Positions 16,600 to 27,915 of a DNA stretch of 64,000 nucleotides are shown here, one piece after another (the stretch's first letter is position 1; every line of letters begins with the position of its first letter). Source of the stretch: Eriocheir sinensis (Eukaryota > Arthropoda > Malacostraca > Decapoda > Varunidae); the NCBI RefSeq assembly GCF_024679095.1, contig NC_066516.1, positions 1,891,715-1,955,714 of the forward strand. The letters run 5' to 3'. The translations under genes and the position numbers were made by a program. The notes beneath the pieces are model-generated. The model had not been told where the DNA came from. It saw only the letters and a list, made by a program, of their open reading frames with translations, and did no database searches.

Positions 16600-18582
16600 T
16601 GTCCAAATTAACTTGGCCAATTTGCACCGAGAAGCCCCTCCCCCATTCTGGCTAAGCTCCGCCCCCCTTTCACCTGATTGGCTGTGGTTGCTATTTCTGG
16701 ATCCGATATGCATTACTTTACATTTGGTAGTGTTGAAGGACATCTGCCATTTTTCTGACCACCGAGTGATCTGGTCCAGGTCTCTCTGGATAATTTCGCA
16801 GTCTGCCGTCGTGAGGGCCTTCCCACCCACCTTTGTGTCGTCGGCAAATTTTGAAAGATTGGATTTTAATCCTAGTTCTAGGCCGTTGATATATATGATG
16901 AAAAGTATGGGTCCCAGCACTGACCCCTGTGGCACTCCACTTGTGACCGGGAGCCACTCGGAGGCCTGTCCGTTGAGTACAACTCGTTGTTTTCTTTCAG
17001 TGAGCCAGTCTTTGATCCACGCTGTCAGATCGTCGCCTAATCCCGCCGACTTAAGCTTCTTGAGGAGTCTTTCATGTGGCACTTTGTCAAAGGCTTTCTG
17101 AAAGTCTAGATATATAACATCACTGGGGATATGATTATCCCAGTTTTCATAGATACCTTGGAAGAAGTCCAATAAATTGGTTAAGCATGAGCGCTTGTTC
17201 CTGAAACCGTGCTGAGCATCGGAAATTATGTTGTTGTCTTCAAGGAACCTAACGAGTTTGTCTCTGATGGTCTTCTCGAGGATTTTTCCCGCCACTGAGG
17301 TCAAGCTGATTGGTCTGTAGTTTAGGGCCACACTTTTGTCTCCCTTTTTGTAGATCGGTGCTACGTTCGCTTGTTTCCAGTCTTTTGGGACTTTTTTTTG
17401 TTGTAGTGACAGATTGTAGATGGCGGTGAGTGGCTTGAGGATTTGCTGCTTGAGTTCCTTGAGCAGCCTGGGTGACAAGTCGTCGGGTCCGGTAGACTTG
17501 TTTGTTTCGAGTTTGTCTAGGTACTTTTTCACATCCCGTTCGTCGATTGTGCCAATTTCTAGGGGAGTGATTCCCATCGGTGGGGGAGGGCTCTCGGGTA
17601 CGGACTGGGTATTCTCGACCGTGAACACAGACGCGAAGTTCCTGTTTAGGATTTCGACCATTTGTCTACTGTCCTGTGTTAGTACGTCACTTTCATCTTT
17701 TAGGGGACCGATATTGCTTTTTGTTTTCTTTTTGGTTCTTATATACGTGAAGAACTTTTTCGGGTTGGACTTGGCTTCGCGTGCAATTTGCTTTTCATAG
17801 TCGCGTTTACGCTGGCGAATGAGTGTTCTGCAAGCTCTGAGGCTTTGATGGTACTGTTCGCGTGCCTCGTCAGTGTTGTTTTCCTTTAGCAAGTTGTATT
17901 TTCTCTTCTTCAAATTAATCGCCCGTCGAACTTGGGTAGTCATCCATGGTGTGCTTGTGGCATTATTTGTTCTCCTTGTCTTCATGGGAACAGTCGTTCT
18001 CTCTACCTCCAGGAGTTTGTTCTTGAAGCCGTTCCACGCGCCGTCCACCGGAGTGAGGTTCATGGGTTCCCAAGTTGTCTGGGTTAGCAGCTCACGAGCG
18101 AAGTTAAAATTGGCTTTTTTGTAGTCTGGAAACTTGGACGTGTTTTCGGTGAGTTCATGGTCTTTTCTGATCTTTAGGCGAATTAGGTGATGGTCGCAAC
18201 CATCCAGTTTTTCGCCAACTTGACATTCACGTGTGAGATCTGAATCACTCTCGAGTAGTAGGTCTAATAAGTTATTTTCCCTTGTCGGTTGGGTAACAAT
18301 CTGAATAAGAAAAGTGTCCTCTAACATTTCGAGCAATCTGTTACCCTCCCGATCTCCAATCATCGTGGTCCAGTCAATGTTGGAACAGTTAAAGTCCCCG
18401 ATAATGACTGACTGACTGTTTTGTGTTATGGTGTGAATTTCCTCGTACAGCGCTTCGTCGTCCGCTGCTTGTTGCTTTCGAGGTCTGTAAACGGTTCCAA
18501 TCGTCATTTTGTTGTGCTTGCTAGTCTCTAGTTCAACATATACAGTGTTATATTTCTCTGAGTCTCCTTTGGTTATTTCCAC
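16591..18582 (-). pseudogene. Open EN-RT reading frame of copy E4 (663 codons)
   Basis: This frame starts in the endonuclease (MEITKGDSEKYN is an internal Met, not the real start) and is uninterrupted to 16591. Endonuclease motifs fall at about residues 25-150 (GTVYRP, GDFNCSNIDW, CDHHLIRL). The RT lies at about 355-645, with FADDTK near 603. The last 25 or so residues after SRNSNH are read from the unrelated junction at 16600-16683 and are not LINE protein. In the family the product nicks target DNA and primes reverse transcription from it. This copy lacks ORF1 and the C-terminal region and has an upstream stop, so it is unlikely to mobilise itself. Confidence 0.88.
16600..16683. mobile_element. 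Fragment shared with the 14264-15555 element
   Basis: The 84 bp from TCTGTCCAAATTAACTTGGC to CACCTGATTGGCT match 14358-14450 apart from short gaps and an AT-rich insertion there. The fragment joins E3 and E4, which are not contiguous parts of one LINE. Confidence 0.7.
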
Positions 18583-18960
18583 GGCAGGGTATTTGTTCTT
18601 GACGTAACAGATAACACCTCCTCCTTTCTTGTGAAGTCTGTTTTTGTAGAAGCTCTCGTATCCCGGAATTGAGAATTAGGTCATTAGGTGGTCAGAGGTG
18701 GCCCACGTTTCGGTGATGGCAATCACGTCCGGACTTTCTACGTCAACATAGGCAAGTAACTCATCCCGTTTGGGTATTAAGCTCCGCGCGTTGGTGTATA
18801 GGACAGAAATGTCCTTCTTGACTTCAACGCTTCGAGGCACAGTAGTCTGGTGTCTGCTTGTGTTTTCTGTTGGGGGCCTTGGTGTGTAATGAGCGGTCCC
18901 TACTGGTTGGTTGTTTACGATACTTTGGTGCCCCTCCCGCGCTCGGAGAGCAAGTAGCCT
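16684..18960 (-). mobile_element. CR1-like LINE family E copy E4, best preserved EN-RT
   Basis: This is the longest LINE reading in the window. From 18960 downwards the minus strand encodes an apurinic-type endonuclease with LYTNARSL, IAITETW, GGGVICYVK, IGTVYRP, GDFNCSNIDW and CDHHLI. It continues through a basic linker into the RT with [49 protein letters not shown] and FADDTK. The copy ends at the MHIGSRNSNH block, so the thumb and 3' end are missing. One in-frame TAA near 18675 separates the endonuclease start from the long open frame. All other motifs, including FADD, are intact. Confidence 0.92.
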
Positions 18961-18961
18961 A

Positions 18962-19040
18962 CGTACGGCCTGCAGAGATTTACCATGAATTTTGTATGTA
19001 TGATTACTATTTCTGGACCCAAAGTGCATGAATTTACATG
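18962..19040 (-). mobile_element. Short family E RT C-terminal fragment fused to E4
   Basis: The minus strand reads KFMHFGSRNSNHTYKIHGKS, which is the post-catalytic block of family E RT, directly upstream of the E4 endonuclease start. It lies in the same frame but in the wrong order, so it comes from a second copy. Confidence 0.75.
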
Positions 19041-19146
19041 GAAGAGGAGGAGAAGGAAGAGGAGGTATAGGTAAAGGGAGAATTTCAGGGTGAGGGTAGG
19101 AAGGAATAAACAGGAATAAGATAAAACAAGAGCGAGAAGGATGAAA

Positions 19147-19149
<3 letters not shown>

Positions 19150-19205
<56 letters not shown>
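19150..19205. repeat. (GA)n microsatellite
   Basis: About 56 bp of GA, in a context that resembles the one flanking the E1 3' end. Confidence 0.95.
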
Positions 19206-19206
<1 letters not shown>

Positions 19207-19299
19207 GAGCAAAGACATGAGCGGTAGTAATGTGGAGCGAAAGACGAGGCGTATATAACGGAGGTGGAGGATTAGAAAACGAGAGAGAGGAGGAGGAAG

Positions 19300-19385
19300 C
19301 GGATGAAAAACATGGAAACATAAAAGAGCTGGCAACATGCAGCGTGTCGATTTTAGTCGAGGTTGCCTGCTTTAATCAAGGGTAT
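19300..19385 (-). mobile_element. Probable family E 3' tail-only copy
   Basis: AAAACATGGAAACATAAAAG followed by GGTTGCCTGCTTTAATCAAG resembles the E1 3' end at 11985-12070 (GAAACATGGAAACATGG, then GGCTGCCTGCGTTCAGTGATTCAATCA). Similarity is moderate. Confidence 0.5.
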
Positions 19386-19799
19386 AATAAATTCGTCAGA
19401 CAGAATGGTAACCAGTGGAACATATTAATGCACCTGGTGTACGTACGTATAGGACCGAATAATTCACTCAACGCAACAAACTAACGGTCATTGCGAGGAC
19501 AGAAAAGGGAATAAAAGAAGGAGAGTACGGATGGAGATGTGAGTTCAGAGAAAAATTCTGAGAAAGGAGAAAATAGGTATGAGAAGAGATGTAGATGAAA
19601 GGAGAAAGGCGGGAAGGAGAAAGAAAAAACAAGTAAAAATGCGAGAAGAAAAAACGAGCAAAGACTTGGAAGCTAGAAAGTAGGTACAGGGAGAAGATGG
19701 GATAAGCATAAAAAAGAAGGGAGAGAAGAGAAGAGGAGAGATGAACAGGAGGAGGAAAAAAATAACAAAATTAGTAAAGAAAAATAAGCAGAGACATTT
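19386..19799. other. Unassigned sequence grading into purine-rich DNA
   Basis: The first 110 bp look single-copy. From about 19500 the plus strand becomes purine-rich. No gene is seen. Confidence 0.4.
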
Positions 19800-20443
19800 A
19801 AGGAGGTTTAGGGAGCAGATGGATTAGGCGTAAAAAGAGGAATAAGAGAGTAGGAGGGAAAGAGAAGAGGAAATAAGAAAAGTGAAGAGGAGAGGAGAAA
19901 AGTAAAGAGGAGAGGAAAGAAGAGAAGAGAGAAGAGGAGAGGAGGGGAGAGAGAAGGAAAAGAAGAAAAGGATAAACAATAACAGGGATAAAAAGAGGGG
20001 AGAAGGCGAGGAGATGAGGAGGAGATTAGAAGAGAGAAAAGGAAAGGAGAGAAGAGGAGAGGAGAGGAAAGGAGAGGAGAGAGAAGGAAAAGGAGAAAAA
20101 GATAAACAATAACAGGCATAAAAAGAGGGGAGAAGGCGAGGAGATGAGGAGGAGATTAGAAGAGAGAAAAGGAGAGGAGAGAAGAGGAGAGGAGAGAAAA
20201 GGAGGGGAGAGAAGAGGAGAGGAGAGGAAAGGAGGGGAGAGGAGAGGAGAGAAGAGGAGAGGAGAGAAAAGGAGGGGAGAGAAGAGGAGAGGAGAGGAAA
20301 GGAGGGGAGAGGAGAGGAGAGAAGAGGAGAGGAGAGAAAAGGAGGGGAGAGAAGAGGAGAGGAGAGGAAAGGAGGGGAGAGGAGAGGAGAGAAGAGGAGA
20401 GGAAAGGAGAGGAGAGGAGAAGAAGGGAGGAATGACGGGAGAA
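19800..20443. repeat. Purine minisatellite with 130-bp and 70-bp periods
   Basis: The block GATAAACAATAACAGG-CATAAAAAGAGGGG occurs at about 19971 and 20101 (period 130) with few differences. From about 20177 a 70-bp unit is tandem, because GAGAAAAGGAGGGGA recurs at 20194, 20264 and 20334. Both strands therefore show long low-complexity open frames that are not genes. Confidence 0.88.
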
Positions 20444-20708
20444 AAGGAGACGCATTATCAGACAAAACTAAAAGGAGAGAAGAGAGCAGAGATGAGTGAT
20501 ACGGAGCAGGGAGGAGTGAAGAAATAATAGGCGTAAAAGGAGGAGGGGAGAAGTGAGGGGAGAAGAATGGAGTAGGAGGAAGAGGAGGAGGAGGAGGAGG
20601 AGGAGCGATCGATACTGTTCTAGCCTATACAGTGCCCCATTGATGAAAGTGGCTACTACTCACTTAACTACTAAAATTAATTACCTGCTTCCTTCTCACC
20701 ACTTGCCG

Positions 20709-20742
<34 letters not shown>

Positions 20743-20992
20743 AACGGCGCGACTGGTTAGAGCGTTGCGCTGCCAGGCTTTACGGTCTGACAGGGCGGCG
20801 GTTCACGTCCGCTCAGGCCGGATTCTTTTCGTTGACTAGGAGTGGTTACTGTCCCCCCTTAAGCAAGGGGGATGGGGGGGGGGGGGTGAGGTCCTTGCAG
20901 TACCCATAGATCGACGATAAAGAGCACTTGCTCATGTCGGGAGGGTACCTGCTGGCGATTACGAGTCCAACACGTGATCAGGCCGTGGTGAG

Positions 20993-20995
<3 letters not shown>
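20743..20995 (+). mobile_element. tRNA-derived SINE, type S2
   Basis: The head GGCGCGACTGGTTAGAGCG resembles an A-box and GCGGTTCACGTCC a B-box. The body has a G-run and GGGAGGGTACCTGCTGGCG, and ends at a (CA)n tail (20996-21022). The body pattern GAGGGTAC-TG-TGG-CGAATCCA recurs in the copy at 38262-38572. (CT)n and (CA)n also precede it at 20709-20742. Confidence 0.75.
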
Positions 20996-21025
<30 letters not shown>

Positions 21026-21117
21026 CGCGCGCATCACATTGCCGTCTCTTTTTCCGTTAAAATGAAGTAAAAAACTGAATTAAAAATGAGATAATGAAGA
21101 TAACGGTAATGCATTGT

Positions 21118-21122
<5 letters not shown>

Positions 21123-21178
<56 letters not shown>
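21123..21178. repeat. (GA)n microsatellite
   Basis: About 56 bp of GA in otherwise AT-rich DNA. Confidence 0.95.
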
Positions 21179-21181
<3 letters not shown>

Positions 21182-21349
21182 ATAGAAGAGGGAATACATA
21201 AAAACGAAGTGCCAGTTATACAAGTAAATACAGAAACAAACAAATGTCTTTTAAAATATTCAAACATCGAGGCAGATATTCGTAAACACAAAACAATAAA
21301 TATTTAGTAAACTCAACAGGCCCGTAATATAAATAAGAAAGCAGCTTCA

Positions 21350-22250
21350 GGTGACACACACGTAATACTGACCCACTAATTACCTCACACCCGTCGCGTC
21401 AGTCGTGCCCACCTGACAGATTTCTTCATCAGTTATATAATACGTTTTATTCGTACGGACCACGTTACCTGCCTCCTGTACGCGTAACGAATATAAGATC
21501 GCAGCTAATTAGAAAAGGCCACCTCGTCTATGCAGCCACATAATCACGACATAATGGGCACAGACAAGGCACGTTTGACTGACAAGACCACCGAGCACAT
21601 TACCACCGTGCTTACGCGTAAAGAATACCAAATGAGGTGTTTATTTATAAACAAACGCCACCTTTGTGTAATGTATTTACGGCATGAAGAGCATAGAGTA
21701 CACACGTGCGACCGACTGACAGGTGCATCAACCACATTACTTGCCGCATGTACGCGTAATGAATATCAGGTCAGGTGTTTAATTAGGAAACAAAATCACC
21801 TGTGTCAACGTAGTCAGAGCCTGGAGGAAACAAAGTATGTGTGAATAAGAGGAACTGGTTACTCGTATGGAAATTTTTCTTGTTTAAATTCTTATTTGAT
21901 TTATTGTACAAATCTGTTTAGTAAGAAAAGTACCTTGCCTATTTAGCATTCCCTTCACAGCACGAGGCGCGCAAAATAAGCACGGATGACTAACGGTAAC
22001 TGGCTACTCAGATGTTATACGTTACTGTCCTATACTGTTGTTTGACTGGCTGAGCAAATATGTCTAGTTAGGAAAAGCGCCTCGCCGATCTATCTCTGTG
22101 ACCCACAAAAGGAGAGGCAGAGAGTAAGCACGTGTGGTTAACAACATCTGGCAACTCGCACGATAAATAACACTAATCTAGAATATTTGACTAAGTCTGG
22201 TCACTCAGACAAATATTCTAGGTAAGTATAATGATAAAGAGAGGAGGGGG
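21350..22250. repeat. Diverged minisatellite, period about 135-140 bp
   Basis: TACGCGTAANGAATA recurs at 21479, 21613 and 21751 (spacings 134 and 138). In each unit it is followed by a TTAGNAAA stretch, an ACCT block, then a GACTGAC/CACATTACTTGCC-like block. More diverged units (about 21887 and 22027) share AAGCACG and GGCTACTCAG/GGCAACTCG landmarks. Roughly six units are recognisable. The short plus-strand frame at 21530 lies within it and is not a gene. Confidence 0.65.
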
Positions 22251-22550
22251 TGGTAATGTTAGAACTGTACATGTTCCGTCAAGAAAGTAGGTAGAGGCGT
22301 CAAGGGAAACTGGTAATTGACTGTCATTCTGTACAATGTGCTGCTCAGATTAACGAATAAGGCAAGAGATGAGGGAAAGAAATCCACAGACACGTGAATT
22401 GAAGATGGGAAGAGAGGTGTAAAAATAATATATTGGTTCGATGCTGGAGATACTTAAATAATGAAAAGAAATCCTAATGTAACTACAAAGAATATTTTAG
22501 ATCTTAGGGAATATACAATTTTGTAATTTGCATAAGCATATGATATGCTA

Positions 22551-22553
<3 letters not shown>

Positions 22554-22643
<90 letters not shown>
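22554..22643. repeat. (CT)n microsatellite
   Basis: About 90 bp of CT, followed by a short ACC/CAC-rich stretch to about 22790. Confidence 0.96.
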
Positions 22644-22646
<3 letters not shown>

Positions 22647-23114
22647 AATTATTCATATTTTTTTATATCCTCTTCCACCACCACGTCACCGGCACCACAG
22701 CTATCATTATCACCATTTTTATCCACTTATTCAATCTCATTACCAGCCATAACTACCAACACAACCATCACCATCGCCACCACCACCCGAAAGCGTTTAA
22801 AATGCAAAAAAAAATTAAAAAAAGACATAATTCCAGCATTTTCTGTATTCACCTTGATGAGAATAAAGTATTGTTCATTAAATATAAATCTTCTCTCTGT
22901 CAACTCGCCGTAAAACTCCCCACACGTAAAATTTTCATACGACATTCAATTTAAATTATAATAATTATGTAAAAATTCAAGGAATTTTCCAGACAGAACT
23001 CATGTTTTACTAAGTGCTGACTTTTGAGTGCGAAAAAATAGACAATCATTCTGGCGTGACCACGAGAGACTTGCGTTGTGATGTCACATAAAATATGTAC
23101 GCCCGACTCCATGG
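22644..23114. other. Unassigned AT-rich sequence
   Basis: CCA/CAC trinucleotide decay at 22670-22790, then AT-rich sequence without recognisable features. Confidence 0.4.
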
Positions 23115-23146
<32 letters not shown>

Positions 23147-23176
23147 GATAAAGATAGATAGATAGATAGATAGATA
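23115..23176. repeat. (CA)n and (GATA)n microsatellites
   Basis: CA repeat at 23115-23141, then GATA repeat at about 23148-23176. Confidence 0.93.
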
Positions 23177-23189
23177 TGTTTATTGACCA

Positions 23190-23740
23190 CAGCTTACATA
23201 AAAATATAAAACTAACTATAGATATAAAACACTCAGTACTAACAATTCCAAACTCACGGGACAAAACAAACTGCAGTTCAAAAAGAAAATTACAATTGCA
23301 AGGAATTAAACATCTTCAAACGACGCAAAAATAAAACACAACAAACAATAAATTATAACACAACTCTGTATAAACAGTTATTCATTCACACGACAGACAT
23401 ACAACAGGGCCAATGAACAAATTGCGAGAAGATAAACATCGTTAATGATAAAAATAAAAAAGACAATAAACATTAAAATATAAAACCACTCTGCATTTAT
23501 AATAGTAAACTCACTGAAGAAACAAACGATAGCCCCAAAAACATATAATCGTAAGGAAGTAAACATCTATAAAGAGAAAATTAAATATAACAAACATTTT
23601 TAAAATGACAATCTACTATACCTTATACCCGTGAAAGTGAAAAGAAAAGTTTTTCAATTGTAAAAGACAATATGAACGCGCAATAAACTAAGAAATGCAT
23701 CAGTGCAAGGGAATAAAAGCTATAAAAGAACGAAATCATA
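23190..23740. repeat. AT-rich diverged minisatellite, period about 126 bp
   Basis: GCAAGGAATTAAACATC (23299), GCGAGAAGATAAACATC (23424), GTAAGGAAGTAAACATC (23552) and GCAAGGGAATAAAAGC (23704) mark successive units (spacings 125, 128, 152). Each is followed by an AAAATAAAACANAACAAACA stretch. Confidence 0.75.
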
Positions 23741-23843
23741 AGATCATCAAGAACAGAATGATAGATAAAATAATACAAAACAAAATGTCTATAAAACAGT
23801 AATAAGAAGGAAGGAAGGGCGGCATCTGAAACAGGAATGCGTG

Positions 23844-24509
23844 TTACTGGTAGGTGCTTAGGATGTCGTGAATTATTTTGCACGTGACACTATTTGTAAA
23901 ACCACTGAAAGCCTGATGCAGTGTAGTAAAACCGTGCATGTCCCTAATTCGTTGTGTGCGAGGGCACGTGTCCATCAAGTGTTGCTCAGACTGCACGGCA
24001 CCACACTCACACAGCCGTTCCTCGACGGGAAGGCGGCCACGTCCGCGCCTATTCCAACGGCCTGTTTCTATGGCAAGACTATGGCCACTCACTCGAAAAC
24101 GTATGAAGGATAATCTGTGGCGATCGTTTACTGTGTGTCGTTTACTGTATACACTGTGTGTTACATAATGCGGATTAATAGTTATGTGTGTAGTACACCT
24201 TGATGTGTGAGACTCGGCAATGGCGTCGTAAACATTTCGCACCAGTGTGGACATGTGTGGGATGTTGTCACGTGTCATGCGGGACACAAGCTTACCAGCT
24301 GGGGTGTTCAAGGTAATCGCGGTTCTAATGGCAAAGTACAGAGGGTTGTCGATCAAGTCATGTCGTTTTAACCAAATATTATTGTAGAATTTGTGCTGTC
24401 TCTGCATGACAAGGTCCGGTAAGGAAGGGTAACCCAACTCCGCGTAACACACGAGATTACCTGCAGTCTTCCTCACCCCGAGTAACTCCTTTATAGTCCA
24501 GTTATACAA
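23844..24509 (-). pseudogene. C-terminal reading frame of family F (221 codons)
   Basis: This is an intact open frame within a broken LINE. It covers the region after the RT: an alpha-helical stretch beginning MYNWTIKELLGVRKTAGN, then FRVSGHSLAIETGRWNRRGR at about residue 135-155 and a zinc-knuckle-like CxC-x8-H-x4-C at about 165-182. No catalytic residues lie here. Its uninterrupted length, compared with the broken RT upstream, is probably chance or later decay. The Met is internal and does not mark a real start. Confidence 0.7.
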
Positions 24510-25840
24510 TTTGACGACAGGTTTTTAGGTTTTACATCGGCGCACACCCACGACTCACAACCATATGTTAACTTTCGTTGAATGTTTGGCCTTGATGTAG
24601 AGAGTAGCATCGTGTCATCCTTAAATAACAAAATATGTAGCCAGTCGATAAAAGTTTCACGTTCGCACCTAGTTTTCATCATTTTTATCAACTCATCAAC
24701 GTAAATTACAAAGAGGAGACATGATGTAGACAGGCCCGGCCTGACCCCCACCGTGGAAGTAACAACAGCAAATCACACAACACTTTCCGTCACGCGGTAC
24801 ATGGCAATGATCGCCGCCAACATAACCACTCCACACACCAAACGTTTGAGTGTCCTGAGCAGTGTGTACCTTGGCATTACGTCATACGCTTTAGAAAAGT
24901 CGATAAACACTTCAATTTTTTTTTTCTCCTTGCCGAGTCAGTGATGAGGCGCAATGTGGCAATATGTTCAAGACACCCCCGCTTCTGTTGCGCCCCAGCT
25001 TGCTCCCGGCACGGCCTAAACCACTGATACAGGCGTTCACAAATAACCATGTCGTACAGCTATGCAATATAGTTCGTGACATTAATACCCCGACAATTAT
25101 CTGGATTATTCCTGTCTCCCTTCTTGAAAATAGTGAACATTTTGGCCCTAGTCCAGGGTACTGGGTACAGACCACTTAAAAACACTTTGTAAAAAAGGGC
25201 AACTACCGTCAGTATCAAATGTGCAGGTAACACTGAGAAGTTACCAGGGGAAAGTCCGTCTGGGCCGCTGGCCTTGTCGGGCCGCAGGCTCCTATTTTAA
25301 TCACAAACCTCTGTTGGAGAAATGGGGTCATCTAAAATAGGAATGTTTACATTTGTAGTTACCTATGTCATCATCGTGAGGGAGTTGTGGAGGGTTGAGT
25401 ATTCTCTCAAAATGTACTTTAAAATCTTCATCATTAGGTCCTCTATCATTAGTATGTGCTCATATATTAACATTGCCCCTCCAATCTACGGCTCGCCATA
25501 CTCTAGTATCATATTTGTCCTGCAAAATTCTCTCCCATTTACCAAGGCCTTCATTTTCCTGCCCTGCATCTTATCTACACTTACTCTGGACAGCACATCT
25601 ATGCAATTCACCGACCAGAGCGTCTGCTAAACCATTGATGCCAACGTGCGCATCGACATCTATGTCAACATCAACAACGTTGTAAGCAAACATCTGTCCA
25701 TCAATATCAGCAAAACGCACCGGCCTGGTGGTGAGCCTACCCCTGGAAGCGTTATTGTGCGATGCTGGGTGGCCCTCTAGCGAAGCAGCCCGCTCGAGCA
25801 AGTGCCCAAGGCTCACACCTGTGCAGGTGACAATTAACAC
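23844..25840 (-). mobile_element. LINE family F pseudogene, RT plus Cys/His C-terminal region
   Basis: Read on the minus strand from about 25840 downwards, this shows a pre-RT region with IPILDDPISP and SGPDGLSPGNF, then KMFTIFKKGDRNNPDNCRGI, QKRGCLEHIATLRLI, EVFIDFSKAYDVMPR and GVRPGLSTSCLLFVIYVDEL. Next is the divergent catalytic box LFKDDTMLL, where A or M normally precedes DD. The 221-codon frame 24509 to 23844 encodes the C-terminal region, with YNWTIKELLGVRKT, the conserved FRVSGHSLAIETGRWNRRGR and a CECG-x-H-x4-C knuckle (CECGAVQSEQHLMDTC). A segment between the catalytic box (about 24590) and TYGCESWVCADVKP is missing. Stops and frameshifts occur throughout. The clade is uncertain; it is clearly separate from families A-E. 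Confidence 0.8.
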
Positions 25841-25860
25841 ACACACACACACACACACAC
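25839..25860. repeat. (AC)n microsatellite at family F 5' edge
   Basis: Short AC run where the family F similarity stops. Confidence 0.9.
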
Positions 25861-26704
<844 letters not shown>

Positions 26705-27915
26705 TGAGCGACTCCGCGGTGCAGTGGCTAGCTTCCCTCAGTACGAGTCTGCACACCTAGGTTCGAATCACGGCCTGGGCAGTCTACGTGCTACCCACCC
26801 AACTGTTCATCCTCCCTTCCGGGATGGTCGATAAATGCGTACCTGGGGAAACCTAGGGAAAGCAAACTGTGGTAACTCGAATGTTACACTGACCCTGTGT
26901 CTGGTTAATGGGTTCTCTCTAGGGACAATTTTCAAGGTTTAATAATCCCGGGATATTTTTGCACATCCCGGGAAATCGCGGGATGAAATTAAGTACACAA
27001 ATAGGGGAAAATTTTACTGCAGAATGGTTGTGGACTTGTGGTTCTATTTATATTTATATACAGGGTGTCCCGTGAGGAATGTTTTGTGTGTGTGTGAAGG
27101 AAGGACTTACTGTTCAGGTATTCTCTTGAGTATTATAAAGCAGCCATGGCACTCCCGTTACCCGTAACAGAGCTCGTATAATGAACACCATGTTTGCATA
27201 TTCCACGTTGCTGTATGTGTACGGCATTGAGATGAGCGTGACAACTTAACAAAATTACAAAAAAAGCAGCACACTCTCCCTCGTCGCGTGAGTGACCGAC
27301 CAGTGACGGTTGACAGTAAACTGTCTGTCTGTCTGCCTGCCCGCACAGCTGATCGCTGTTGCCATAGTTCCCAACGTTTAAGCTACTGATTGCTACGATG
27401 ATACATAACGTTTTTTATTATGTTGGACATTTTTTGTCATTAAGTACTCTTTTCATTTCACTAAGTATAAATGGAAACAAATGTACTTTTTTATCAGTGA
27501 TAATGAACTATAATTTACATTGTCATTCGCATTGGAATTCGGAAGCAGAACAAAAATAAAGTAGTAAAGGAAGCATTTTTTAGCTCTTATTCTTACTCCT
27601 TTTACTTTGTTGAGAAGCAAAGTGTATGCTGAAAATTTGGAACTAAACATTAAGTGGAATTAATAAGACAGTCAATCTACAGTAATATTTCTGCATATCT
27701 ATTAATGTTAAGCACATCAAAAACCTGAAAGGAAAACTAGGTATAATGTGCAATTTTAGACAATTGAAAATCCCGGGAATTCCCGGGATCCCGGGATTAG
27801 GGCTAATTTTATCCCAGAATACCGGGACAAAGAAAAAGGTCCAATACGTCAATCCCTAGTTCTCTCCCACCACAGGCTCAAAGGGCCGACGGGACGGAGA
27901 TGAGCACCGCAGCCA
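26705..27915 (+). mobile_element. tRNA-derived SINE type S3, split by a hAT-like element
   Basis: The head (CGCGGTGCAGTGGCTAGC, A-box-like; AGGTTCGAATCACGG, B-box) and body run to 26919. The remainder, from CCACCACAGGCTCAAAGGGC, resumes at 27867. The intervening 939 bp is a separate element flanked by GTTCTCTC on both sides, so the two SINE parts are one copy. Confidence 0.75.
26920..27858. mobile_element. hAT-like non-autonomous DNA transposon 1
   Basis: It is bracketed by a perfect 8-bp duplication GTTCTCTC (26912-26919 and 27859-27866), the length used by hAT transposases. It begins TAGGGACAATTTTC and ends with the reverse complement of TAGGGATTGACG, giving a 6-bp perfect terminal inverted repeat with weaker similarity beyond. 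Both ends are packed with CCCGGGA/TCCCGGG palindromes, which look like subterminal transposase-binding repeats. It contains no transposase frame. A GGGTGTCCCGTGAGGAATG stretch at about 27063 may be a fragment of another element. Confidence 0.82.

Noticed and set aside
19824..20465. 213-codon Ser/Leu/Pro-rich antisense frame
   Set aside because: It follows the 70-bp and 130-bp tandem repeats and has no start context or domain.
20743..20820. tRNA gene
   Set aside because: Promoter boxes are degenerate, no cloverleaf closes, and a related body recurs at 38262. It is a SINE.
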